6,177 bases of DNA from Bacteroidota bacterium (GCA_026702635.1 JAPPBZ010000082.1:1-6177); one strand, 5' to 3'. Shown: positions 1 to 6,177, counted from the first letter of the stretch. Numbers and translations: made by a program. The notes: generated from the sequence alone by a model not told the origin.

Positions 1-1122
1 CAGGGATCCCAGAAATACCAGTCCCAGGCGGGGCCCACTGCCCCGGTACCCGTTCCAAGCTGCAATCACAACGGTAACGATGATTGCAAAGAGTGGAGCC
101 AGGCCCCAATAGAAGACAGGAGGGAACTGTAATCCAGTCTGAAATGACCGGAAAAGTCCCAGTGCGGTCATTACCCCGAAGCAAGTCACCAGGTCACGTG
201 CGGCTGGATGTTGTAGCGCGTTGCCCAGTATAGTCATGGATCCGCGCACAATGACCGCCAGACGTAAAACCCACAGAAAGACTTTTGGATACTCTTCACT
301 TAGGTGCTTCTGTGCGAATCGGACCATTGCTCCGTAGAATAGCCGTACGTACCTGAGATCCCCTTTCTTGGTACTCTCTCCCTTGTAGTGTATGATTTGA
401 GTATCTGGAGTATAGTAGATCAGCCAGCTGGATTTTTGGATTCGATAACACAAATCAAGGTCCTCGCCATACATAAAAAAGTCTTCATCAAAGAGGCCGG
501 CTTCACCGCGGCCTGTGTCAGCGTCTTCGGAAGCGGTCAGTGCAGCACTTCGCAAAAACATGCAAGAGCCACTCAGAGCATCAACGGTTGCAATCTGATT
601 CTCGGGCAGAAATGTGAGGTTATAGCGGCCGAAAATTCGGCTGCGAGGAAATAGTCGACTCAGCCCCGTCATCCGGTAAAATGCAACTGCGGGGGTTGGG
701 AATGATCTGCGACTCTCCAGCGCGAAAGTTCCGTCAGGATTCAGGATCCGGCATCCTACGGCTCCGGCGTCTGGATGAGTGTCCATGAAGTCGACCAGCA
801 CCTTGATTGTTTCCTCTTCGACAATAGTGTCTGGATTCAGGATAAAGAAATACTTTCCAGTTGCCAGACGCATGGCCTGGTTATTGGCGGCAGAGAATCC
901 AATGTTTGCACGATTGGCGATCACGGTGATATTCGGGAATTCCTTGGCCAACATTCCCACGGATCCGTCCACCGAGTTATTATCTACCACAATCACCTCG
1001 GATGGAATACCCGCCAAGGATCGTTCAATACTGCGAAGGGATTGGCGGAGTAAGTCCCTTACGTTGTAATTAACGATGACTACGGATACCTTGAGAAGCT
1101 GGGAGGATTTGTCGGCAGACAC
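1..1122 (-). CDS. Family 2 glycosyltransferase (rhamnosyltransferase-like), 3' end cut by window edge
   Basis: The minus strand is open for 374 codons with no stop before the window edge, so the C-terminus is missing. The protein opens with a GT-A nucleotide-sugar fold: VSVVIVNYN (about residues 12-20), VIVVDNNSVDGS (43-54), RANIGFSAANNQA (72-84) and LNPDT (95-99), the NPD standing in for the DXD metal/nucleotide site. An acceptor-side GEDLDLCYR motif follows at 219-227. This pattern is typical of the WbbL/rhamnosyltransferase-like GT2 subgroup, which transfers a sugar from a nucleotide donor during O-antigen, capsule or exopolysaccharide synthesis on the inner face of the membrane. Hydrophobic stretches near 281-292, 313-325 and 335-354 suggest C-terminal membrane segments. 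I chose GTG at 1122 because GAAGG (1131-1135) lies 8 nt upstream and the conserved fold begins about 11 residues later. TTG at 1137 is the alternative. Donor and acceptor cannot be told from sequence. Confidence 0.93.
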   Translation of the reverse strand, partial: MSADKSSQLLKVSVVIVNYNVRDLLRQSLRSIERSLAGIPSEVIVVDNNSVDGSVGMLAKEFPNITVIANRANIGFSAANNQAMRLATGKYFFILNPDTIVEEETIKVLVDFMDTHPDAGAVGCRILNPDGTFALESRRSFPTPAVAFYRMTGLSRLFPRSRIFGRYNLTFLPENQIATVDALSGSCMFLRSAALTASEDADTGRGEAGLFDEDFFMYGEDLDLCYRIQKSSWLIYYTPDTQIIHYKGESTKKGDLRYVRLFYGAMVRFAQKHLSEEYPKVFLWVLRLAVIVRGSMTILGNALQHPAARDLVTCFGVMTALGLFRSFQTGLQFPPVFYWGLAPLFAIIVTVVIAAWNGYRGSGPRLGLVFLGSL

Positions 1123-1130
1123 TGGCGGGG

Positions 1131-1135
1131 CCTTC
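1131..1135 (-). promoter_or_regulatory. Ribosome binding site (GAAGG) of the glycosyltransferase
   Basis: On the minus strand GAAGG sits 8 nt before the GTG at 1122. It is the only recognisable Shine-Dalgarno sequence before any gene start in the window, and it decides the start: no ATG lies between the upstream in-frame stop and the conserved VIVNYN motif, and the TTG at 1137 has no such element. Confidence 0.6.
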
Positions 1136-1446
1136 AAATAATGATCAATTATTCTCCCGAAACTAGTTTGGGGCAGATTGGGTTCAGGTATAGTAATGGC
1201 AAATTACCGTATCGATCGGAGAAAAAAGTGGGTTATTGGTTCCAAAACAATGGTTGCACGCAAACATCTATATGCCTGGAGATCTTCATGATCTGCGATG
1301 AGTTTCGCGAAGCTTGTATACGCCTGCACACAGATCCCGCATTTCAGGGGAAGGCGTCATGGCCGGATTATAACTGTCAAAATTTGTAATAAATAGGTAG
1401 CAGGTCATGGCCTACTAATATCACCCACACCAACAACGAAATACTG

Positions 1447-1486
1447 CTCTGTACCGTGAAGGGACCGAGAGGAATTTCTCTGTACC
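1447..1486. repeat. Short direct repeat CTCTGTACC, 31 bp apart
   Basis: CTCTGTACC occurs at 1447-1455 and again at 1478-1486, about 80-120 bp before the aroK start. The 31-bp centre-to-centre distance is close to three turns of B-DNA, which would put both copies on one face of the helix. A 9-bp repeat can arise by chance in a spacer of this size, so a regulatory role is speculative. Confidence 0.3.
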
Positions 1487-1566
1487 AAGTTTTTGGATCT
1501 TATCCTGATGTATTTTGCGCAAAAGTCACTCATGCTTACGTTCTAGCTTTTGTTGTGTAGTTGATC

Positions 1567-2100
1567 ATGTCTAGAGTTTTGCTTACAGGTTTTATGGGGT
1601 GCGGCAAGAGTACAATTGGAGCAAGGTTGGCTACTCGGCTCTCGGTTGAATTCATTGACCTAGATGATCGCATTGTCAATCTGGCTGGGGTGACGGTAGA
1701 ACAGATTTTTTCAGAACGAGGGGAAGATGCCTTTCGGGAACTGGAATCTAGGGCTTTGAGGTCGCTGCCGAACAACGTTGTCTGTGCGTTGGGAGGCGGT
1801 ACACTGGTGAGACCGGCGAATCTGGCTTGGGCGCTGAGAGAATCCTGGATGGTTTATCTGCGGGTAGGGCTGACGGAACTGGTACGCAGGCTCCGGGAGG
1901 ACAAGACGGTACGGCCATTGTTACAGGACCGTAACGGTAGCCCGCTCTCTCCGATTCAGATGGAGATACGTATTCGTGATTTACTCGGACAGCGTGAGCC
2001 GATATACAACCAGGCACACCAAACCCTGGACCTTGATGGGATGACACCCGAGATTGCGGCAGCAAAATGCTGGGAGGCTTATCGGAGTCGAAAGGTTTGA
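1567..2100 (+). CDS. aroK: Shikimate kinase
   Basis: The 177-residue product has the usual length of the family. It phosphorylates the 3-hydroxyl of shikimate with ATP, the fifth step of the cytosolic shikimate pathway to chorismate and aromatic amino acids. Visible motifs: Walker A loop GFMGCGKST (8-16), shikimate-binding DLDD (31-34; D33 is the conserved acid), R57 in GEDAFRELE, the GGGT shikimate/Walker B segment (76-79), LID arginine in VRPLL (R116), and R143 in QREPIYNQA, which normally contacts shikimate. All key residues are present, so it should be active. ATG at 1567 is preferred because the P-loop follows at the usual distance; an in-frame TTG at 1561 would add two residues. No Shine-Dalgarno sequence is visible. 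The 3' end overlaps the convergent rnhB by 22 bp. aroL would be an equivalent name, and no aroB neighbour is present. Confidence 0.96.
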   Translation: MSRVLLTGFMGCGKSTIGARLATRLSVEFIDLDDRIVNLAGVTVEQIFSERGEDAFRELESRALRSLPNNVVCALGGGTLVRPANLAWALRESWMVYLRVGLTELVRRLREDKTVRPLLQDRNGSPLSPIQMEIRIRDLLGQREPIYNQAHQTLDLDGMTPEIAAAKCWEAYRSRKV

Positions 2101-2666
2101 CGGTGATGCATGCTTGATCCAGTTTCGTGAAGCGCTGTGTAGTGCTCCTTGGTTGGATATCCAACGTTACGGTCCCATCCGTATTCAGGGCATTCATTGT
2201 GAAGCTCTTGCATCAAATGATCCCGGGTCACCTTTGCAACGATGGATGCTGCAGCGATAGAATGACTCCTCCTGTCCCCTTTTACGAGTACCAGTTGTGT
2301 ACAGGACGCATTGGGTAGATATTGTTTGCCATCGATCAGAAGGGCTTGCGGCGTGCAATTCAAGGCATCCAATGCACGTTGCATGGCAAGTAGAGATGCT
2401 CCAACAATGTTAAGTGCATCAATTTCGCTCGGACTCGCGTATCCGATCCCGAGATCAACGGCTGTCTCCCGAATTTTTTCCAGGATATCTTCACGTGCAT
2501 GTTTGCGCAACAGTTTACTGTCACGAACGCCATCAATGATTAGATTGGGGGGGAATATTACGGCTGCGGCTACAACCGGACCAGCTAATGCACCACGACC
2601 AACTTCGTCAATTCCAGCAACATGCATCAGCCTCTGATTCCATAAAATCGTTTCAAATTTTAGCAT
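2079..2666 (-). CDS. rnhB: Ribonuclease HII
   Basis: The 195-residue product matches the normal size of bacterial RNase HII, which nicks DNA 5' of misincorporated ribonucleotides to start ribonucleotide excision repair and also cuts RNA in RNA-DNA hybrids. The acidic catalytic set is visible: D20 and E21 in AGIDEVGRG, D112 in LLIDG, and D131 in VKGD, followed by the SIAAASIVAKVTRD helix (136-149). The GRG motif (23-25) and Y170 in NVGYPTKEHY are the elements that sense the RNA-DNA junction. The tail SSMHHRQTF corresponds to the conserved HRxSF end. The frame stays open far upstream to 3044, antisense to rho, but ATG at 2666 places DEVGRG about 20 residues in, as in known family members. It has no clear Shine-Dalgarno sequence. 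It is convergent with aroK and divergent from rho. Confidence 0.95.
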   Translation of the reverse strand: MLKFETILWNQRLMHVAGIDEVGRGALAGPVVAAAVIFPPNLIIDGVRDSKLLRKHAREDILEKIRETAVDLGIGYASPSEIDALNIVGASLLAMQRALDALNCTPQALLIDGKQYLPNASCTQLVLVKGDRRSHSIAAASIVAKVTRDHLMQELHNECPEYGWDRNVGYPTKEHYTALHETGSSMHHRQTFRLR

Positions 2667-2793
2667 GACGCGTTGATGGGAACAGGAGGGTACGGCATTC
2701 AGTAGGACTCGCAGGTAGTAATCCTCTCTTACGCGCACAGTCGTTCCTCGGTGCGCATCTTTCACACCTAAAACGCATTTCTGTGTGGCAGTG
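2667..2793. promoter_or_regulatory. Divergent spacer between rnhB and rho
   Basis: These 127 bp separate the start codons of rnhB (minus) and rho (plus) and should hold promoters for both. I could not identify a good -35/-10 pair. The three plus-strand frames across the spacer contain stops or unrelated sequence and encode nothing like the missing N-terminal domain of Rho. The one clear structural element is the inverted repeat at 2733-2756. Confidence 0.5.
2733..2756. repeat. Inverted repeat GCGCAC/GTGCGC upstream of rho
   Basis: GCGCAC at 2733-2738 pairs perfectly with GTGCGC at 2751-2756 across a 12-nt loop. It ends 37 bp before the rho ATG. It could be a hairpin in the rho leader mRNA or a dyad operator for either divergent gene. 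It has no T-run and is not a terminator. E. coli rho is known to be autoregulated through its leader, but any similar role here is inference. Confidence 0.4.
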
Positions 2794-3942
2794 ATGCCAA
2801 AACGGCGAGTTGCGGCTTCAAGATCGAAGTTGCCTGAGCAGCCCTTCAAAGGGATGCTTGAAATTATTGGAGATCGTAAGTTCGGTTTTATTCGAGAATT
2901 ACGATCAGGTATGCCGAAAAATGACGGTGATCCATTTTGCCCACCGTCCCTAATCAGTCGGTATAGATTGCGTGATGGTGTTGTTCTGGAGGGATTTCTG
3001 CGTCCAGGCAAGAAAGGAGACTTACAGGTCTCCCGTCTGACCAAGGTGATGAATATCGCGCCGGAAGCATGGTCACGCCTGCATGAGTTCGAAGAGGGGC
3101 GGATTATTTATCCAGACACAAAGCTTGATCTGGTGAAAACCCCCAATGATATTACCATGCGGGTTGTGGATCTTGCGTGTCCGATTGGGAAAGGGCAGCG
3201 GGCATTAATTGTGGCTCCGCCTCGAACAGGAAAAACATTAATCCTTAAGGAGATTGCTGCGTCATTGACCCAGAACCATCCCGACATTCATCTGGTGGCT
3301 CTTTTGGTTGATGAGCGGCCCGAAGAGGTAACGGATTTTCGGCGTAGCACAAAAGCGACGGTATTCGCGAGTTCCAGCGACCAGGAGGAGTTCAATCATG
3401 TACGTGTATCCGTACTGGCATTTGAGTATGCAAAGCGCCTTGTTGAATTGGGAGATGATGTCGTTCTTCTTTTGGATTCACTCACACGTCTTGGGCGTAC
3501 GTTTAATCTTTGGGGGGAAGGAACGGGGCGAACGATGTCCGGAGGTCTGGATTCCGGGGCAATGCGGATTCCACGGCGATTGTTCGGCAGTGCTCGCAAT
3601 ATCGAAGATGGAGGATCACTGACATTGATTGCTACGGCTTTGATTGAAACAGGCAGCCGAATGGATGAGGTGATCTTCGAAGAGTTCAAAGGCACGGGGA
3701 ATGCGGAGATTGTCTTGGACCGGGAGATGGCTCATCGTCGTGTATGGCCGGCGATTAATCTTCGAAAATCACGAACACGCAACGAGGATTTGCTTTTGGG
3801 CAGCTCAGCGGAGAAGCACAATCGACTCTTTCAGGTACTCAACAGTCGTCGCCCCATGGAGGCTATGCAGGCACTTACCCGTCACATGCGGACTTTTCCA
3901 ACCAATGATGCACTCCTTACTGCCCTCGTGCGTGACTATTGA
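2794..3942 (+). CDS. rho: Transcription termination factor Rho, short form lacking the N-terminal helical domain
   Basis: The product is a 382-residue hexameric RNA-dependent ATPase/helicase that binds nascent RNA and releases RNA polymerase. It starts with a short basic tail (PKRRVAASRSK), then the cold-shock-like RNA-binding domain (about 20-85) with KFGFIR at 29-34, matching the GFGFLR of E. coli Rho. The motor follows: Walker A APPRTGKT (141-148), catalytic glutamate in DERPEEV (173-179), Walker B VVLLLD (223-228), Q-loop region (about 231-250), R-loop EEFKGTGN (296-303) and the arginine-finger region SRTRNEDLL. E. coli Rho carries about 50 more N-terminal residues forming a helix bundle, absent here. 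ATG at 2794 is chosen; in-frame GTGs at 2785 and 2791 are alternatives, and stops at 2716-2721 bar any long extension. No Shine-Dalgarno sequence is visible. Confidence 0.96.
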   Translation: MPKRRVAASRSKLPEQPFKGMLEIIGDRKFGFIRELRSGMPKNDGDPFCPPSLISRYRLRDGVVLEGFLRPGKKGDLQVSRLTKVMNIAPEAWSRLHEFEEGRIIYPDTKLDLVKTPNDITMRVVDLACPIGKGQRALIVAPPRTGKTLILKEIAASLTQNHPDIHLVALLVDERPEEVTDFRRSTKATVFASSSDQEEFNHVRVSVLAFEYAKRLVELGDDVVLLLDSLTRLGRTFNLWGEGTGRTMSGGLDSGAMRIPRRLFGSARNIEDGGSLTLIATALIETGSRMDEVIFEEFKGTGNAEIVLDREMAHRRVWPAINLRKSRTRNEDLLLGSSAEKHNRLFQVLNSRRPMEAMQALTRHMRTFPTNDALLTALVRDY

Positions 3943-4123
3943 CATGTGAAGGGTTTTTGAATGGGAGCAGGAGTACCCCATAACCCGGTGTTTTCCAGGA
4001 TAACTCGGTTTTCAACACCCCGTATTTTGTGAGAATGGTGATCAATGTTACTGGTTACCAGATCTGATGGGATTGATCATTGACGGATTCTAGGGGTTTA
4101 CTGCGCGAATAAATTCATGCCTC
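3943..4123. other. rho-glyS intergenic region
   Basis: This 181-bp spacer lies between two plus-strand genes and must hold any rho terminator and the glyS leader. It contains a weak 6-bp inverted repeat (GGTGTT at 3987-3992, AACACC at 4014-4019, 21-nt loop) without a proper T-run, and a stronger nested inverted repeat at 4039-4079. TTGACG at 4080-4085 resembles a -35 box, but I see no well-spaced -10. No intrinsic terminator meets the usual standard. Confidence 0.5.
4039..4079. repeat. Nested inverted repeat in the glyS leader region
   Basis: Outer arms TGATCAAT (4039-4046) and ATTGATCA (4072-4079) are perfect 8-bp complements. Between them lies an 11-bp palindrome CTGGTTACCAG (4051-4061), able to form a small hairpin of its own. 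Each outer arm also contains the self-palindrome TGATCA. The element ends 44 bp before the glyS ATG and has no following T-run, so it is more likely an operator or a leader RNA structure than a terminator. Its function is unknown. Confidence 0.45.
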
Positions 4124-5554
4124 ATGAGCAGCAAGCGATTTGATGAGATTACGGCGCTATGTAAGCGCCGCGGTTTTGTATTCCAGTCTTCGGAGATTTA
4201 TGGTGGGCTGGGGGCAACTTACGACTATGGTCCTTTGGGTGTGGAACTCAAGCGAAATGTACAGGAGCGTTGGTGGCATGATATGGTCTATGCCAACGAC
4301 AATATTGAAGGGGTAGATGCCGCAATCCTGATGCATCCCAGGGTATGGAAAGCATCCGGGCACGTAGATGCGTTTCATGATCCGCTCATTGATGACAAAG
4401 CTTCTAAACGTCGTTACCGGGCTGATCAGTTGATTGAACAGCATATTGATCGTCTGAGGGCAAAAGGAAAAACACAGCGAGCGGATGCCGTGCATGAGCA
4501 GTTCACGCAGGCACTCAACGCGGACGACATGCCAAAAGCACTTCATGCACTGATTCTGGCTGAAGAAATTCGTGGGCCAGATTCGGGTGCATTCGACTGG
4601 ACAGATGTTCGCCAATTCAATATGATGTTTGAAACGAAAGTGGGAGCGCTGGCAGGTGAGGACTCCTCTATCTTTCTGCGACCAGAAACGGCCCAAGGCA
4701 TCTTCGTTAATTTCCAGAATGTACTGGCAACCTCACGCGTACAGATTCCGTTCGGGATTGCCCAGATCGGCAAAGCATTCCGCAATGAAATTGTAGCACG
4801 ACAATTCATTTTTCGGATGCGTGAGTTTGAACAAATGGAAATGCAGTACTTCGTCCAGCCGGGAACACAGGCAGAGGCGTACGAACTGTGGCGCTCACGA
4901 AGATGGGACTGGCACGTCCAGAATGGTATTCCAGAGTCCAAATTACGTTGGCATGTCCATGAAAAGCCGGCCCATTATGCAGATGCTGCTGTGGATATCC
5001 AATATGAGTTTCCGATCGGATGGCAGGAGGTTGAAGGAATCCATTCCCGTACCGACTATGATCTTAGAAGGCATCAGGAATACTCTGGGAAAAAGATGCA
5101 GATTTTCCACCAACCATCTGGCAGCAGGTTTATCCCATTTGTAGTGGAAACTTCGGTCGGCCTCGATCGAACGGTCCTGATGCTGCTTTGCGAGGCTTAC
5201 CGGAAGGATGAGATTGAGGGGCAGAGCCGTACCGTCATGTCATTTGCGCCATCCATCGCTCCCATTAAGGTGGGGATCTTTCCACTTCTACGCAAGGATG
5301 GGATGCCGGAACGTGCGCGCACCATCACGGCTGACCTTCGGCGTGAATGGAACGTATTCTACGACGAAAAGGGATCAATCGGCAAGCGTTATCGCAGAAT
5401 GGACGAAGCAGGTACGCCACTATGTATAACCATTGACAGTGAGACCCTTGGTGGGGCAGGGGTTACGATTCGCAACCGGGACACACTGGAGCAGGTACGG
5501 GTCGCGGATGATCAGGTGTCGGCGTTCGTCTCAGAGTTTGTTCGGGGAGCATAA
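4124..5554 (+). CDS. glyS: Glycyl-tRNA synthetase, alpha2 (single-chain) type
   Basis: The 476-residue class II synthetase charges tRNA-Gly with glycine in the cytosol. The N-terminal part has the conserved SEIYGGLGATYDYGPLG (23-39) and HPRVWKASGH (71-80). RPETAQGIFVNF (186-197) precedes class II motif 2, IGKAFRNEI ... FRMREFEQMEMQYF (215-243). GWQEVEGIHSRTDYDL (299-314) forms part of the glycine pocket, and GLDRTVLMLL (346-355) is motif 3. The C-terminal anticodon-binding domain starts near 378 (IAPIKVGIFPL) and includes TLGGAGVTIRNRDT (441-454). Length fits the eukaryote-like alpha2 family (about 460-510), not the separate alpha and beta subunits encoded by glyQ and glyS in E. coli, so the name glyQS is also used. 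Residues 87-101 lack the cysteine pair that I recall in some relatives. The start has no Shine-Dalgarno sequence. The 3' end overlaps the convergent dipeptidase gene by 43 bp. Confidence 0.96.
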   Translation: MSSKRFDEITALCKRRGFVFQSSEIYGGLGATYDYGPLGVELKRNVQERWWHDMVYANDNIEGVDAAILMHPRVWKASGHVDAFHDPLIDDKASKRRYRADQLIEQHIDRLRAKGKTQRADAVHEQFTQALNADDMPKALHALILAEEIRGPDSGAFDWTDVRQFNMMFETKVGALAGEDSSIFLRPETAQGIFVNFQNVLATSRVQIPFGIAQIGKAFRNEIVARQFIFRMREFEQMEMQYFVQPGTQAEAYELWRSRRWDWHVQNGIPESKLRWHVHEKPAHYADAAVDIQYEFPIGWQEVEGIHSRTDYDLRRHQEYSGKKMQIFHQPSGSRFIPFVVETSVGLDRTVLMLLCEAYRKDEIEGQSRTVMSFAPSIAPIKVGIFPLLRKDGMPERARTITADLRREWNVFYDEKGSIGKRYRRMDEAGTPLCITIDSETLGGAGVTIRNRDTLEQVRVADDQVSAFVSEFVRGA

Positions 5555-6177
5555 TTTGCAGCCACTTCCTCTACCTGTTGCCAAACCCTGAGCGCATTTC
5601 CTCCGAGAATTTTGGCAATATCTTCTTCAGAGTAGTCGCGCCGTATCAACTCGGCAATCAGATTGGGGTAGGTAGAAACATCCTCTAGACCTTCGGGAAG
5701 TCCGGTGACTCCGTCGTAATCACTACCAAGGCCTACATGGTCAATCCCAACAAGGTCAACGATATGATCAATGTGGTCAACGAGGTCGCCCACTGTGCCT
5801 ATCGGATTTGATTTTCGCTGTCTTTCGCGGTAAAGAAAGCCCTCTTCACTTTCGGGATCAATGTTGTTCTCTTCCAGATAGGCACTAATCGAAGCACTTA
5901 AAGCTTGATTTTGGACGTAGTATTCTCCGCGTACAAACAAGGAGCCAAAAGCTACCATGATCACACCACCGTTGGCGGCGGTCGCTTTAATCAGATTATC
6001 ACTGATGTTTCGTTGCCAGCCCGGAGTAAAGTGTCGGGCGGAAGAGTGGGTGGCTAGTACAGGTGCTACAGTGCGTTGTAACACCTGTTCGATCGCACTG
6101 TCAGTCAAATGCGAAATGTCCACTATGATCCCCATTCGGTTCATATGATCAACGACCTCTACACCAAATGGACTGAG
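5512..6177 (-). CDS. M19 family membrane-type dipeptidase, 5' end cut by window edge
   Basis: The minus frame is open from the window edge to TGA at 5512, giving 221 residues of the C-terminal portion; the N-terminus, with the first HxD metal ligands and any signal peptide, lies outside. The family consists of zinc dipeptidases resembling human renal dipeptidase DPEP1. Matching elements in window numbering: H23 in VDISHL and H44 in LATHSSA, spaced 21 residues apart exactly as DPEP1 H198 and H219; R56-N57 matching the RN after the second histidine; GLGSDYDGV (149-157) matching the conserved GGDFDG; then GLEDVSTYPNLIAELIRRDYSEEDI and GGNALRVWQQVEEVA, very close to the family C-terminus. An internal ATG at 6144 is not the start: upstream residues LSPFGVEVVDHMN continue the family alignment. 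The substrate (dipeptides, possibly D-amino acid containing) cannot be assigned. It is convergent with glyS, overlapping it by 43 bp. Confidence 0.94.
   Translation of the reverse strand, partial: LSPFGVEVVDHMNRMGIIVDISHLTDSAIEQVLQRTVAPVLATHSSARHFTPGWQRNISDNLIKATAANGGVIMVAFGSLFVRGEYYVQNQALSASISAYLEENNIDPESEEGFLYRERQRKSNPIGTVGDLVDHIDHIVDLVGIDHVGLGSDYDGVTGLPEGLEDVSTYPNLIAELIRRDYSEEDIAKILGGNALRVWQQVEEVAANYAPRTNSETNADT

Larger units (their letters stand above)
1123..1566. other. Divergent intergenic region, no convincing gene
   Basis: This 444-bp spacer separates the start of the minus-strand glycosyltransferase from the start of plus-strand aroK, so it should carry promoters for both. An 82-codon open frame at 1141-1389 (+) has no ribosome binding site, no recognisable domain and lies in the glycosyltransferase leader; I do not call it. 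I see no tRNA, terminator or clear -35/-10 pair. Visible structure is limited to an AATGATCAAT element at 1140-1149 and a 9-bp direct repeat (CTCTGTACC) at 1447-1455 and 1478-1486. Confidence 0.7.

Noticed and set aside
388..1069. Three plus-strand open frames of 88-96 codons
   Set aside because: They lie antisense to the glycosyltransferase, whose frame carries clear conserved motifs throughout; these are shadows.
1141..1389. 82-codon open frame on the plus strand
   Set aside because: It has no ribosome binding site, no recognisable domain and no coding-like composition, and it lies within the presumed leader and promoter of the divergent glycosyltransferase.
1748..2197. 149-codon minus-strand open frame spanning aroK and the rnhB end
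   Set aside because: It overlaps two well-supported genes, and its proline- and serine-rich translation has no recognisable domain.
2667..3044. N-terminal extension of the rnhB frame, giving 321 residues
   Set aside because: The extension is antisense to the first part of rho, resembles no RNase HII region, and the ATG at 2666 gives the normal family length.
3987..4019. GGTGTT/AACACC inverted repeat as a rho terminator
   Set aside because: Only 6 bp with a 21-nt loop, and the following sequence (CCGTATTTTG) is not a proper T-run.
4080..4114. TTGACG with downstream AATAAA-like sequence as the glyS promoter
   Set aside because: The spacing to GAATAA is 21 bp, too long for a standard sigma-70 promoter, and no Bacteroidota-type TAnnTTTG box is present.
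4157..4941. Minus-strand open frames of 179 and 132 codons
   Set aside because: They are fully antisense to the well-conserved glycyl-tRNA synthetase and show no family features.

Overview
The window looks like ordinary chromosomal housekeeping DNA from a free-living bacterium of roughly balanced base composition. The best guess is the Bacteroidota/Rhodothermota/Balneolota side of the tree, at moderate to low confidence. The grounds are the single-chain alpha2-type glycyl-tRNA synthetase with a cysteine-free 'DPLIDDKASKRRYRAD' segment, and the near-absence of Shine-Dalgarno sequences in front of most genes. No phage, transposon, CRISPR, tRNA or rRNA sequence was seen.

Layout: (1) 1-1122, minus strand: a family 2 glycosyltransferase whose 3' end runs off the left edge. 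(2) 1123-1566: a gene-poor divergent spacer. (3) 1567-2100, plus: shikimate kinase (aroK). (4) 2079-2666, minus: ribonuclease HII (rnhB), tail to tail with aroK and overlapping it by 22 bp. (5) 2667-2793: a divergent spacer with a GCGCAC/GTGCGC inverted repeat. (6) 2794-3942, plus: transcription termination factor Rho, lacking the usual N-terminal helical domain. (7) 3943-4123: a spacer with a nested inverted repeat. (8) 4124-5554, plus: glycyl-tRNA synthetase. (9) 5512-6177, minus: the C-terminal two thirds or so of an M19 membrane-type dipeptidase, overlapping the glycyl-tRNA synthetase gene by 43 bp and running off the right edge.

The genes do not form one pathway. They cover surface-polysaccharide assembly, aromatic amino acid synthesis, ribonucleotide/R-loop removal from DNA, transcription termination, translation, and dipeptide hydrolysis. 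Strands alternate nearly gene by gene, so most genes are probably transcribed singly. The two tail-to-tail overlaps leave no room for an intergenic terminator.

I found no convincing new multi-gene system. The points most worth a second look are the short Rho, the two overlapping convergent gene pairs, the nested inverted repeat before glyS, and the excess of TGATCA palindromes, three of the four intergenic copies of which lie close to a start codon.
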